This document shows positions 11,901-24,406 of a stretch of DNA of 64,000 nucleotides, piece after piece (position 1 is the first letter of the stretch; each line of letters starts with the position of its first letter). Source of the DNA: Ilyonectria destructans. Lineage: Eukaryota; Ascomycota; Sordariomycetes; Hypocreales; Nectriaceae. The notes under the pieces were generated by a model. The model had not been told where the DNA came from and ran no database searches. It saw only the letters and a program-made list of their open reading frames with translations. The stretch spans positions 186,001 to 250,000 of the forward strand of contig JAHEWK010000012.1 of assembly GCA_020740775.1 (NCBI GenBank), in the 5' to 3' direction. Both the position numbers and the translations under genes were made by a program.

Positions 11901-14900
11901 AGTGGTGTCGTTCGTTAACAAGACAACAGCAGAGAGGCGTGATTGGGCAGCAGAGAGTGGGATTGTCAGCCAGCCGCTCGACTACTGAATCAGCTAGCAT
12001 GCACCAGGCCTAGCCTGAGCCTGAGACTAATTAACTATGACCAGGGGCCGTGTGTTCAACCCAAAAGTCTCCAGACGGTCCCCCCCTCCAGCTGGGAAGG
12101 GGAGGGGCGGGTACGATGGAGATTGGACTGTAGGAGAGTTGATGTGTGTGATGGCCTCTGGTGAAATGGGTGCAGTTCCTGGTGTTGCGGACGGGGCAGC
12201 CGGAAGTGCGTGCCAGGAGTTTGAGAAATGGTGGTGGAATTGACAGCCAATGGACCGCGAGCCACCCACCGTCACGTCACCACCATAGCCTAGGACCCCG
12301 TAGTTAATTTATTGACTGACGGCTGCCGCCATTCCCTTCAGAGCATGAACATTCAGGATCCTGGGGCCTCTGACGAACCACTGTGCGGCCAGTCACAGCG
12401 TCTCTCGCCACCGTGAATCCTACCTTCTGAAACGAACGCTCCCTCCGGGCGAAACTTTGCTTCTCAGCCAATTCGTCTCCCATGCCAGCGGTGGGCGTGG
12501 TCAGCATGAACCGCCACAGCCACCAGATGATACGGTGCTGTCACGGCGTTGAGACAACCATCAGGGAGCATAACACAACAACAATGCCAACGTCATTGTA
12601 GCCCGCAAGTCGCTCGGCAGGCCATCTCTGTCTCGACTGTTTTCTCTTGTCCCAATTCGGTCTCCAACAGAGGCCTGTCCCGAAACAAGCCCTTGCCGCC
12701 CTTTTTGCTCATCCCTCCGTCACTGCTGCCAGCCCACATTGGCCTGCGCTGACATCCGTCCATTTGCGGCAATCCAGCAAGGGCAGGGTCTCGACTGATT
12801 GGCTCCACTGGGGGACTGCGCGCTTGTCCGTCCACCAGAACGAGTCCACCAGAACATCTGACGACCACCTGAACAGGCCAGCAGCCGCCCTGCTCTGTCG
12901 CAGGTTCGGAGGCCTGGATGCGAATGGACCTGTTTCAATGGGGAACCTAGGTTTTGTGAGAATTGCCTCCGGCCCGCGGCAAAGAGGGGCGCGTCATGAC
13001 GTCGATGATGATGGTTACCGACACAGCTTGCAATGGGTAAATTATCAACAAACCTCAGCAGCCGGAAAGTATGCGGCCACATGTAAAGGCCTCGGCCATC
13101 GAAGCTTTGGTTGGTAGTCAGTACGCCCACGTCAATCACCCACAGTCAGCCACAGCATCACGGTTATCTGCGAGGCGCACGCAGCTGCTCAGCTGTGGAT
13201 GCGTATTCCGCGATGAGGTGCAGCCGTGGCAGACGCCATGCTGCACGCACGCGAAGACACTCCGGACGCACAAGTCCCGTCCCGCGATGCACAATCCTCT
13301 CAATCCTACATCCCTCCCTTCAGCTTTGCCACTCCATCATCAGCTCACCGGCGTGATCGAATCACCTCGCCCATCAAACCCTCCCCGCCAAGTTGCGCCC
13401 CCACCCCCTGCAGCGACCACCTTTTGACGTGAAGGAGTGGGCTCGGGGGGGCTGAGGCTAAGCGTGGGGCCACGGCTGATTGAAAACCTTCCAGAAGGCC
13501 AGCCGACGTCCCATTAATTGGGTATCCAACTGGGGCGCTGCACGGCGATGGAGAAGATCGGGTGTTGACACAGCAGCCATGCAGCTTTGCACGGCTCGGC
13601 TGCGACTTTTAGGCTTTGCTTGGTGCGTCATCGATCAACAATGGGTCTTTGGGCTAAGTTTCTGCTTTCTTTTCCTGCTGCGTAGACATTGCCTCGCCGT
13701 CCTGTTGCGCCCGTAGCTTGTTGCCTGTGCGAGGCGCGCAGCGGGTGACGCATCCAGACCAAACGTGGCTCGGTATCGCCTTCACCCGTCCACAGGCGGA
13801 GGCTTAATAAATGCCAAAATGGCTTGGGCAAAGCAAATCATGCCATTAAGCCCCCGTCCCGCGCGGACGGAACCTTCAGCCGGAAGCAAACAAGCGCAAA
13901 AAATATGTCTCCATCGCCAGAAACCGAAGCACAAGGCGAGCGAGCAGAAAGACCAGGCAAAGCACTGACATTGTCCATTGGCCCCAACCTCCACGGCCCA
14001 CTCCGCTTCTCCCTTCTCCGCCGGCTGTCCCGAGAGCCAGACCCTGGGAAAATCAATCACAGACGCTGTCTAGTTTTACCATGTGATATGTGATGGCTGT
14101 AATGACCCCGTCGTGGCTCGGATCTGCAGCATCGTGCGGAATTGCGGGCTGTTCGCTGTGCCTGGCGCTGTTGCTTCTGAGTCCGGGTTAAAGTGCGATA
14201 GACGAGAAATCGGAAATTATAATGCCCGATGTAATTACGAGTTGCAGCTCAATGACATGAGATGCCTCCCTGTGGACCTACCCTAGAACTGAGGTTTGAA
14301 TTTATGAAGTCAGAGAACTGCATCAACAATTCATCCATGGAGCCCAGCTACGAATTGCGTCATGTACTGGTATGATATAGGGTATGCCAACAACTCTGCC
14401 GTCTTGTCTTTCATTTCTCTTCACCCCTCGTGCTTGTTTCGGCTCATGTCCGTCATGTAAGGAGTCACTGTAAAATAACCGAGAAACAATAAGTCAGATC
14501 AACTTTACCGAACGCCCTGTTTCAGACAGAGAGACACAATCACCACAGATCCGTGAATCCCTTCATATCCCTCCTGGCAACCATGTCAACAGATTAACAT
14601 CCTCTGTCATCTTCAACCAACACGGCGACTCCCAAGTAAACCCCAGACGCCATGATGCCATTCCCAAAGGCCCGGGCAAGCCACTTCACAAACTCCCTGG
14701 TCTCCGCCCAGCCGGATTCATCAATCCTTACCGCAACAACCAACACTCACTCGAGCCAACAACACACGACTCATAAAGTTGCCCTTCGTCGTCTGATTTC
14801 CCTGCGCCCATGGCACGACACCATCCCCAGCACCCGGGACGTCCAGTTCATACACGCAATAGCAGCACCCAGTCACCTGCTGACGCGTGCGAGCTCAAGG

Positions 14901-15722
14901 CCGCAGCGGGTTTGAGTTGGCTTCATACACGTTATATCCATTTCTTGTTTGTCATTTTGGTTGTCTCTTTCCGTACAGTTACCTAGGCAATTAAGTGTTG
15001 CGTGGTACATACATTATTAGTCTGAGTCTGGGACACACAAAATTCCCTCTCTTGCTAACCGCCCCTGATGCCGAGATATCAAAGATATCCATTCCGTTTG
15101 CCCCCTCCGAGCCCGCCCGCATTACACTAGAAGAAAAAGAATAGATGGGATTCGGCATGCTGTCCGCTTTCCTCATTGGCCGCCCTTCCTCACCGCCGGA
15201 TTGTTTCGCGCCCCAGAATTCGATCCCTAACAAATATCGTACATGAATGGTGAAAAAATAGGCCTTGGATGGGTAAGGGATTCCACCCGAACCCGTCATC
15301 GGAACACTAAACCCAGTTGCAGTCCCAGCCCCAGATCCTATCCGTTGGCTCCCGTCCTTGCAGATAGATGGGGGTCCTAGGGAAGGAGGGGATGAATAGA
15401 AGATGAGGGAGAAATAGGAAGAAACAAGAGAAGAGAGAAAGAAAAAAGAATCAATGCACGGCAAGAACCGCTTGCTGCGCTCAACCCTATTAAAATCCAT
15501 GATGTAAAAATGATATTATTATCGCAAGCTTCAAGCCGTTCGTTGTTGTCCTTGTTGATGTCATTGCTTCGCGATCCAAAAGGAGGAAGTGCCCCTATCA
15601 AATGGCAACAGGTGAGCGAAAATGGCACACCTGGGCGATTCCCAAGTAAAGGATTTGTGTTTGGTTTGATTCATGTATCCCGTGTCCGAATGCAAAAACA
15701 AGTAGATGTCGTCCATTTCATT
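8907..15722. other. 6.8 kb gene-free stretch
   Basis: Despite normal G+C, no frame here shows a recognisable domain, and no set of exons joins convincingly. Overlapping open frames on both strands at 10.5-11.3 kb and 12.6-13.1 kb are typical of GC-rich noncoding DNA. CT-rich tracts on the minus strand (8910-9010 and about 10040-10140) may mark leaders or start sites of the gene at 8906. An 87-codon ATG frame at 14652-14915 (+) follows a plausible leader but has no known features. Positions 15000-15722 are probably the 3' UTR of sur2. Long regulatory DNA or noncoding transcripts are possible; neither can be shown from sequence alone. Confidence 0.55.
9684..9699 (+). repeat. G16 homopolymer
   Basis: An uninterrupted run of 16 G lies in the gene-free region. 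Its length may vary between strains or reflect sequencing error. A shorter G10 run lies at 17165-17174, upstream of sur2. Confidence 0.9.
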
Positions 15723-16948
15723 CTAGTTGTCCTTCTCAGGGACCTTGGCGGCCTTGAAGGTGTCCTCCTTGTCGCCCTCCTTCCGGTAGGCGGCGGGCTT
15801 GTTGCTGCGCGAACCCGTGTACTTGGTGCTAAGCAGGGTGTCCCAGAAGGTGAAGAAGGGCTGGGCAAAGTTGGTCTTGATGCCCCAGTGCTGGTGGTGG
15901 ATGTCGTGGTAGGCGGCGTTGTTGCTTGTGATGAGCTGGAGGGGGTCCCAGGGGAACTCGTAGCCGCAGTGGTCGTCAACGGTCTTGATGGTGGAGAAGG
16001 ACCAGAACCAGATGCCCTGGCGCAGGGTCATGAATGTGGCCTTGAAGGCGAGACTGGCGCCGACGGTATCGAGCAGGAAGCCCTCGAAGGGGTGGTTGTA
16101 CAGGGCGCCGTAGGCATAGGGAACGTAGAGGCGATGGTGTCGCGAGTGGAAGGTAGCTATTGAGAGAAGAGGTTGTATGTCAGCGCATTGATTCAGGGGC
16201 CAAGGGAAGTTCCGTCAGCTACGGAAGCACCGGACAAATACTCACCATACAGCCACTTGTTGACATGCATCAGGCGGTGCAAGAAATACTGCCAGGTGTC
16301 GAGGATGAAGGTGGCGACGAGGAACTGGACGGCCGGGATGAAGACGTAGTAGATGGCGGCGGCCAGCTTCAGCTCCCAGCCAGCAAATGCGGGCTCGGCG
16401 GTCGCGGAGGTGAGGTAGGGGTAGTATCCGCCGGCGACAGCACCGGCGAGCATCGGATATGAGTCAGCCAGGTTCTTGGAGATGGCTGTGGCGTTGAGGC
16501 CGAGGGCTCCGAGGATGGTTGGCAGGGCACGCTGGGCGAGGCGGAGGCGGGTGGCCCAGACGGCGATGTCGTAGTCGGTCTTGCCCGTCATCTCGGGGGG
16601 CTCGGTCAGGGCGAGCACGGCACCGGTCGCGACCTGGATAATCTGCTGGAGGATGACGTCGCGGGCGACCTCGAAGCGCGAGGCATGGTTGCGCTTGGTG
16701 ATCTCCTCGGGCGTGTGCAGACGGTACTGGGGGAAGAGGTCGAAGACGTCGACGGCGTGGAACGCCAGGGAGAGGATCCAGTACACGACGACGGGGACGA
16801 CGAGGGAGAGCCAGAAGTCGGAGACCCACGAGAGCAGGTCGGCCTGCGGCTCGAGGCTGTAGGTCGGGAGCGGCGGGAGGGCCGTCTCGAAGAGCGTGTG
16901 GTTTGCGGCCATGGCGGCGGCGGCGGCGATGGACGAGTCGTTGCCCAT
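15723..16948 (-). CDS. sur2: sphinganine C4-hydroxylase, Sur2 type
   Basis: Predicted ER-membrane di-iron enzyme that hydroxylates C4 of sphinganine to give phytosphingosine. Two exons, 16246-16948 and 15723-16156, split by an 89 bp GTGAGT...CAATAG intron; 378 residues. All three histidine boxes of the fatty acid hydroxylase superfamily are present: HRLMH (about 224-228), HSRHH (238-242, just after the splice) and HDIHH (318-322). Hydrophobic segments lie near residues 30-55, 90-110 and 190-215. The start at 16948 (MGNDSS) was chosen because the in-frame sequence above it is a Cys/Pro/His-rich stretch unlike a sphingolipid hydroxylase. The SLEPQADLLSWVSDFWLSLV and FDLFPQYRLHTPEE segments fit the SUR2 branch rather than ERG25 or ERG3. 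Confidence 0.92.
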
Positions 16949-18422
16949 GACGGGGTGGTGGTGAGTGCGAGCAGACGTCGTCGCGTGCGGTGGTGGTGTT
17001 GTAACGGGGCAGGCAGGATGATGAGGAGCGCGGCCGGATAGGCAGAGGCAGTGGCAAAACACCGAAACAAGACGCCAAAAAAGGGCTGGAATTCTGCACA
17101 AGGAAGCAGTTGGAGGTGAAGGAAAGGGGAGTTTGCTGGATGATGGCTCCGATATTTGGACTTTGGGGGGGGGGGAAGTGGTGGTTTAGAGTGCCATGGT
17201 TTCGGGCCCCAGCGCAGGCCTTGGTGTGGCGCCAAGTCCGAGTTACAGCGGAGCTGCACGCACTCCGCCGGGAGCTTCGGAGCTGCGACGCGCCGCCCTG
17301 GGGCGACCTCTGCGCGGGAAAAAAAAATCAATTTCGGTTGCTTAGTCTGTACAGGGCGCGACGGGGCTCGACGCAGCGCCATAGGGCACCTCGGACTGCT
17401 ATGACGGCACCGAAGTCGCATCATGGAGTGACGGCATCAGCCCACACCCCGTGGCTCACGGGCCTGGCTCAGGCACATGGCAGAGCGATGGCCTGTGGGA
17501 GGGCATCTTTCGCCGTGAGGGAGATGATTACGATCCTTCCGTCGCCTGTTTTTTGTTTTGTACCCGATCGCTTTTGGATATGTGATTGTCTTGTCTGCTC
17601 TGTTTTCCCGTTCTTCATGAGCGCAGGCAGCTCCCATCGCCCCAAGTCCCCCCCTGACGACGCCACTGCGCCCCTCGAGGAGTCGATGCTCGTTCCATTG
17701 AGACGTCACCAACTGGTCATTCTGATTCTACGACTTGCGTTGTTGGCTGAAAGCTTAAACCGTCAACAGGTCTGACATAAGTTCGACCGGAGGCTGATTT
17801 GAGGCGCGGTTGCGCCAGCCATTGACATGAATGCATGACCATGACCCGAGCAGGAGTGGCACAGTGGCACAGCTGGAGCTGGCCCTATTCCCTCAAGATA
17901 AGACTGCTATTATGCGAGGCTGTCAACCTAGACAAAGAGCAAGTCTGGCATGTGCCTTTCAGACTGGGCAGAAATGCTAAGCTAAATCCATTGTCAGTCC
18001 AGATCAGCCTGGTCAGGTACCCGTCCATCCAACATCCATTTCTGGGGCATCAAAACTCCAACGGCCGGCTGGTTCGCTAATCGTACCGCCTTGCTGCCGT
18101 GCCCTTATTTGCGGGGCGATTCGCGATTAATGCCGTACTATGTCTTTCTGCATTCGATGCAAATAACACATCTACCTAGATAACCGATAATTTCATTTCC
18201 ATCTCCCTTCTCTCCCTCCCCTCCCGGAGCGGGAAAAGTAGTTGATGCGATTTTCTCGTTTTCGTGGCCTTTCCTCATATGAATTAGCGCAGGCAACCCC
18301 ACCACGCCGCCACCCCTCCTCTCTACTTTGATTTTTTGTCGCCGACAGAGTCTGAATTTGCTCCTCTACCAGACTCCTTCCGTCAATCACCCACCATCTT
18401 TTTTATTGACATCACCGCCGTC
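16949..18422. other. divergent promoter region between sur2 and the TCTP gene
   Basis: No gene is supported. The region carries regulatory sequence for two genes pointing away from each other. A pyrimidine-rich tract at about 18196-18226 on the plus strand lies roughly 200 bp before the TCTP start and may mark its transcription start. A G10 run lies at 17165-17174. Confidence 0.6.
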
Positions 18423-19277
18423 ATGCTTATCTTCAAGGTACGAGCTGCTCCCGAACTCGGGAAACACATCGCTCATCGCGGCGCCCCCATGTCCCCGCCT
18501 GCTGTCCTTCGGCCATCCTTGCCTGACACTGAACCCCGCATTTTTAGGACCTCATCACCGGCGACGAGATCCTCTCCTCGGCGTACGATCCCGAGCTCGT
18601 CGATGACATCGTATACAGGGCCGAATGTGGATACATCACGGAGGGTGGCGTCAGCGTCAGTATGTTCTTCCCCGCGGGCTCTCGAGCACATGTTTGCCCC
18701 TCGTGGGTAGATAGGATGAATAACAAACCGGGGTGAAACGCTAACGCAACGTCTGATTAGACACTGGTGCCAACGCTTCCGCCGAGGAGGCGGAGGAAGT
18801 CATGGATGATGGCGGCGCTAGAGTGATGGACGTTGTCAATTCTTTCCGTCTCGAGAAGACCGAGTTCGACAAGAAGAGCTACCTCACTTCCCTGAAGGGT
18901 ACGCCGAGTCTCACGCTACCAGACACTCCGCTTCCTAAGCTGATCACCTCAATCTAGGTTACATGAAGGCTGTCAAGGCCGCTCTTCAGGAGAAGGGTGC
19001 TTCCGCTGAGGAAATCACCGCCTTCGAGAAGGGTGCTCAGGCTTACGTCAAGAACACGCTCCTCAAATTGGACTTCAGCAACCTGGATTTCTATACTGGC
19101 GAGTCCATGAACCCTGATGGAATGTACGTTCTTATTCTTCCGGGTTTCATTCCTCTTTACTCCTAGTCCAACTGTGCTGACTCTTTTGCTAGGGTTGTCA
19201 TTATCGAATGGTATGATGACGGTGCCAAATCTCGAGTCATCGTCTGGAAGCACGGTGTCACAGAGATGAAGGTTTAA
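18423..19277 (+). CDS. tctp: translationally controlled tumor protein (TCTP/TMA19)
   Basis: Small conserved cytosolic protein that associates with ribosomes and is linked to growth and stress. Five exons: 18423-18437, 18548-18659, 18761-18898, 18958-19123 and 19193-19277. All introns are GT-AG and frames join exactly to 171 residues, the normal family length. Recognisable TCTP features are the MLIFKDLITGDE start (its first five residues alone on exon 1), the NTGANASAEEAEE acidic loop, the two central helices, and the end GMVVIIEWYDDG...HGVTEMKV. A 15-base first coding exon is easy to miss in automatic prediction. Expression is probably high and growth-linked, as for the family. Confidence 0.95.
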
Positions 19278-19573
19278 GCAAGAGGATGTGTTGTCTGGGT
19301 CTAGAACCAGGATGATTCACGAGCCAGTTATTTAGAAGGAAGATGAGATGACTAACCACATGACTGCGTTCGAAGCGCTTGCTACATGCTCCCGGTTACA
19401 TAGCTATGAACAAAACTTAAAAGGCTGTGGAGTCTATACCGTCAAGATATTGCAAACCGCTTTACGAAACACTCGAGATATGCGTGTGCCCAATTGTTCA
19501 ACGTGAAGAAGAGATAATGGTGGAAAACTCCAAATGCGCCTCACAATGCTACCGGACACCTTAACCTAGCAAT

Positions 19574-20932
19574 CTACTCAAACTGAGGTCTCGTTGACAT
19601 GGGGACTGGCGGCGGCCCTTGACCAGCGGGAGCACTTGAAACTGCCGAGGCATTTCCCAGGCCTGGCTTCTTCTTGGGAGGTGGAGGAGGAGGCGGCTTC
19701 TTCTTCCCTGCCAACCCTGGCACTGGAGATGGCGCGATGGTCCCTTGAACCTGATCATGTTCATTGTGTGACCCAGTGTAGCTCTCGACCTTGTTCATCA
19801 GCCCGTACTTCTGGTTTAGGCTGCTGGCCGTCTTGACTCCCGAAGCGACCTGCTCGCCGTGCCGCTGCCGGAAGTTGTTGGCCGTGCCGGCGGCGGCTTT
19901 GGCGTCAGAGAACGAAACCGACGACGGGTCTTTTTGGAACGCCGAGGCCGTCTTCATGGCGGCCTGCTTCTGCGCCCACGTCGTGCCCTCGCTGGGCGGG
20001 GGACTTGCAGCGGGGGGCGCCGAGGATGCGCCAAGTCTAGAGAAGCGGTTCTGTAGCTCGTTCATGTGTGAGGGCGCGGGCGGTGCGGCGCCGGGACGCG
20101 GAGGCTGCGGAGGGCCCGGATCGTTCTGGTTTGCAGGGCTGGAGCGTCCGATGCCGAAGCCAGGAACCGAGACGCCTGCGGCGCCTAGGCGGCTGATGGC
20201 TCCCTGGTTCAAGTAGCCGCTGCCCGTGGAGGCCGGATTGGCGGCTGGTGGTGCGCTTGCGGTCGAGCTGCCAGAGTTGGTCCGTGGAGGCAGGCGAGGT
20301 GGCAGACTCGGTGGCGGGGACCTGCTTCCAGTAGTAGCGGATTGGTACGACGGCGGAGGTAGTGGAGGCGGCCCTCTCCTATCTGCGCCATCTTTCCTCC
20401 CCGGCGGCGGCGGCAGATGGGTTGTAGCGAGACCCGTGGTGTTCACCCGGTATGGCTGCGGGGGGCGGTCCTCCTCTTCCTGGGGCTCCTCTTCCTGCTG
20501 CTGAGGTGGACCCTCCAGCTGCTTTTGGAACGTGGGCGGCTCGACAGCGGCGGCTCGCGGGTCCTGGTACTTGGACGGCGCGGTAATGACATGTCGCGGT
20601 GTCGCTTTCGTGGGAGGCGGGGCCGGGAGGAGGCCGGAGCCGGTGCGTTTCGGCGGCGGCGCGAACTGGGACGGGTCGCGGAGCTGGGAGATGGGGCGGG
20701 CGACATGGTTCGCCGGGTCGTCGTCGGAGGGCTTCCTCTGCATGCCTACCATGCCGGCCTAAGGACGACGGCGTTAGGTTCCGGGTCGTGTGAGGGGAGG
20801 ATATCTACGCAAGATTGCGCTTACTGCTTTGCCCCTGATAGTGCCCTTGGGCTTCACGTTGCGAATCGCAGTGCCCTTCTCCTTCCCCAGGTCCTTCCCC
20901 TTCTGCATCATGTCCTTCATCTTTTGCGACAT
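19574..20932 (-). CDS. proline-rich protein with conserved C-terminal segment, possibly SH3-binding
   Basis: Two exons, 20825-20932 and 19574-20758, with a 66 bp intron (GTAAGC, branch-like CTAAC, TTAG); 430 residues. The Lys-rich first exon (MSQKMKDMMQKGKDLGKEKG) comes from ATG 20932. The middle is proline-rich with many PPPxP and PPRxP runs, the kind bound by SH3 and EVH1 domains or profilin. A better ordered segment follows (about residues 290-365) with WAQKQAAMKTA, NNFRQRHGEQVASG and LNQKYGL. Then come a PPPPPPPKKK run and the tail. This suggests a cytoskeleton or endocytosis adaptor, but that is inference from composition. No catalytic domain is present. It ends about 300 bp from the TCTP stop, in convergent orientation. 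Confidence 0.8.
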
Positions 20933-21460
20933 GATTGCTGGCGGGCGACTGCGGCGGCGAATCGGTGGGAGGAGGTTTTTTCGCGAGATGGGAAGAGGTG
21001 TGGTTTCGCGAAAGGAGGCCTCGGAGGTCGCGGCTCAGGCTTAGTCGGCGCCTAAAAGTGGGATCCCGGCCTCTGGAGAGCGGAATCTGGGGTGGGGGTG
21101 GGGTGACGTACAGCCACTGGACTCGCTACAGCAGCGCGCGCGCGCTACAGTGCTGGGTCAACTACACGAGAGCATTTTGTAACAGCGTAAGAACACAAGA
21201 GAGGCAGTTGGTTTGATGCAGGTCGTTGGAGGACTATTCATCCTAAAATTTAAGTACTGGCCCGTGTTGCTTTGAATGAAGATACATGCGTTCGAGCCTG
21301 TGAATTTTGTCCAACTATCCTGACCGTCTATTGTAGCTGTCTAAACATCTCCTCTCCCATGTAAGTCGTGAGGCCTCGCGATATGGAGTCGCCAGGCATC
21401 GAGTCCCAATCCAGGGCCACCGAAAACATTGTGCATGCTCTTGAAGAACAAGAGATACAA
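20933..21460. other. promoter side of the proline-rich gene
   Basis: No gene is seen. The right part is probably 3' flank of the NLR pseudogene; the left part is the promoter of the proline-rich gene. A short alternating GC tract (gcgcgcgcgc) lies near 21135-21145. Confidence 0.55.
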
Positions 21461-24406
21461 TCATGGTATGGATGGTATCGTCTTGCTCACCCTTTCCTCG
21501 CCCACTATCTCGACGTACTCGATTCTGTTGTGACGAAACGTAAGTGAGGACGGAAGCAAATTAATAACGTCGTCCTCGTCCATTTCGACACCGCCCCGTT
21601 CTCTCAAAATGGCCGCTATATCGTGTAGCTCCAATTCAATGGTATCGGAGAGGGCTGTCGATCTTGTTATTCTGAGGTAATCGGCGATTTCGGATGATCT
21701 GCGTACAAGACAAGAGATTTAGCTTTACCAGTCAATGTTCGGTTTACGTCATACCCGTATATTCTGCATGACTTTATCGCCTTGGTAAATGTTGATAACT
21801 GATTGATGTCAAGTTCCTGCTCCAAGAGCAGCCTTACCAACGATTCATGGCCATTCCTGGTCGCCACATGAAGTAACGTCTCCTGGTTGATCGAAATGCC
21901 TTTGGGGCTCGATCTTGAACGAATGTAAATATCAAGGGCCGCCCCTTTTTGAAAGAGATTTCGAACTATTGAGACATGCCCAGCAGTTGTTGCTTGACAT
22001 ATTGGTGTTATGCTGCTTCTAGGAACCCTTGCAGTTCTTGCCAATGGATCAGCACCCGATGCGAGTAGCAGGTTAAAGATGCTCTCATGCCCACGAGAAG
22101 CCGCGCTCATTAGCGCAGAAAATGAAGCGATTCCGTTCCGACAATTGCCATTAGGGTTAACTCCTGCTTTTAGTAGTAGCTGCACCATGCTCTCCCTGTT
22201 TGCGCTCGCTGCCAATACTAGTGGTGACCGTGACTGGTTATCCTCATAATTCGGGTCGGCTCCCGCCTCCAACAACAGTTTGACGATGGCCTCGTGCCCG
22301 TTGCTGACGGCAGACAACAATGGTCCAGCGCATGGCCATCCAGGGTATATCTGAAGTCTGGGCCTCTTGAGAAATTTTGTCTTCACTCGCGTATCAGCGA
22401 CATCTTTCGGATGAGTAACATTGGCTCTTTTCTCGAGCAGTCGCTTGACCATCTCTTGGCCATTTTGTACAGCCTAAGAAAGTGGTGTTTCGCCCACAAA
22501 ATCTTGTGATTCAAGCAAGTTCTCCGCCCACGGAGCATCTAATGCTTCATGAATTCCGAACCAAGATGCCAGATGTAAACCGTTTTCGTTCTTTGGGCCA
22601 TCAACATTGAAACGAGGACTGCTCAGGCCATGTAGAAGCTGAACCGATGCCCAAAGCTTTTCAGTGCACTGGAGAAAAGCTAAGACCCCCGGGCAAGACC
22701 TCGAGGCACCATGGACATGATATCCCCAGTTACCTGCAGAATATTCGTAGAGTGGATATGACTGGGCTCGCTCAGAGGGAATATCGCAAAAGCTTGATTG
22801 GAACTCGTTGAGCGAGAGATAGACGATGCAAGTTGCTGCAATATTGAATTTGGCATCTGAACTTGGGCACTATCGGTCTTGTGTTTTCTGCAGGTATTCT
22901 TGAGCCGTGAAGTGTACCAACCGGACGATCTTGCTTTCTTCGTCCAGAGTAACCAGTCCGGCGCAAACAGAGAAGATGGAGTCAATCTGCGGAATGTTTT
23001 CTTCGTCGAGTTCAAGCCCTCCAACTTCGACAGCAAGGCGTGCTGAAGCCCAACGGAGGTAATCTGCTACATTAAGACCTGTAGAGCGAGCTCCTTCATA
23101 CCGGGTTTTTGGCCATTGATGCGCTCCATGGCTTGATCATATGAACGACCCAATACCTGGGCCTTTTCATCATCACTCGAACCCTGACGTTGCTGCTGAA
23201 TATTCGCCAATGCTCTTCTTATTTTCTTGGGCGTCAACTTGTCCTCTAGCGAATCGAGGCAAATTAGAGCCAGCAAAAACCTGGAAGATGATTAATGCAC
23301 GGCCTTCATGAGAGTGACAAAACCCACATTCCATCAACGGCCTCCGAAATGGAAGATTTGATCTCTTCTTGTAGTTTTGAATTCGTCTCAACAAAGGCAG
23401 GGAGTTCGTTCATGTTATTCTCTAGATACTTCTGCACATCCTCCTTGCTTGCGCGGATCTCAAGCGATGGACTGCTTTTGAAGCGAGCCAAGATATCTGG
23501 AATGAACCTCGAAGTCACAAATATGCTTGATGCCGAAATCGCCTGTATCTCGCTGAGCACTTTGCAAAATTCTTTTCGATATTTCTCCTGGCACTCATCG
23601 AGGGCATCGATGACAATGAAGGTTTTCGAGGAGAGAATTGTTTTGCCTGCACTGGGAATGCTAGGATAGAATAGCGTTTGACTGGGTGCCTTTAACTATG
23701 ATCCATACTCCTGTGAATCCAGAAGCTATTTGCCGGTTTTAGGTTGTCGCCTAGAGAGAAAGTCTTGCTGTTGTGAAGCGTAGTTGGTTGGAGTCAACCA
23801 CTTCAAGATGGCCTCGCGCTTTTCCGCAATTTCTTGAGATTCTATTGCTGCTTCCTGAGAACTTTGGCGAGTGTTTAGCTCACCGGCCAAGTCATGCAAT
23901 TGTTGGTGCTCTTTTTGGATGTTTTGGATTTCGCGATGCATCCGGGCGCCGAGTGCAAGTGTATCAATTGCTACTGAATTGTTAAGGGCCTGGCATCTGC
24001 GATGTAGGTTTTGAACCGCTTCTTGAGTTCTCTTGGAAAGAAAGACTCCTTTGATTCTTCCCTAGCCTGCACGATGCCCCTGAGCTCGTTTTTCTAGGTC
24101 TTTCAGCAGAGAGCCTAATTCCGTCTAACAGGTTGTCACCACTTGCTGGGTATCGGTTGGTTGAGGTGTGGCCCCTAGCTGTGAGAGTAGGGTGGAATGA
24201 CGACCATTAAATGCACCCAGAACGTCTTGATTGTCGATCAAATTGGCGTAAGTTTCGGATAGTGCTGTTTTGAGAGCCTGAAGCTCGTTTATGAAGTGTC
24301 GGGCGTCGGCCGGTACGTCTTTCCAGTCCAGCCCTAGCTTAACGAGAAGGTGAGTGATATGTCCCACGACGCTGATCGTGCCTATGATCCCCAAGGGGTC
24401 TGCCAT
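21461..24406 (-). pseudogene. HeLo-like/NACHT/ankyrin NLR pseudogene with RIP-like stops
   Basis: This is a decayed fungal NLR receptor. It reads from ATG 24406 (MADPLGIIGTISVVGHI, a HeLo-like or related N-terminal domain). Then come a helical linker with the WLTPTNYASQQQDFLSRRQ pre-NACHT motif, a P-loop remnant SAGKT near 23645, a Walker B remnant VIDALDECQE near 23600, the winged-helix part, and ankyrin repeats at 22450-21750. A coding-like C-terminal exon ends at 21461. In-frame TAG codons lie at 24125, 24062, 23726, 23696, 23067, 22870 and 22474. Several replace a tryptophan expected from the family (GK[W]LLDS, GS[W]LKAP, TPLS[W]AVQNG). The P-loop is followed almost at once by Walker B, so most of the sequence between them is deleted. 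A reading-frame break lies near 23040. An intron with a GTGGGT donor (about 23289-23335) still looks usable. Confidence 0.88.

Noticed and set aside
12647..13117. 156-codon plus-strand frame in the gene-free stretch
   Set aside because: A similar-sized frame lies on the opposite strand, composition is noncoding-like, and no motif is visible.
14652..14915. 87-codon ATG frame after a plausible leader
   Set aside because: No signal peptide, domain or intron evidence; kept only as a mention in the intergenic entry.
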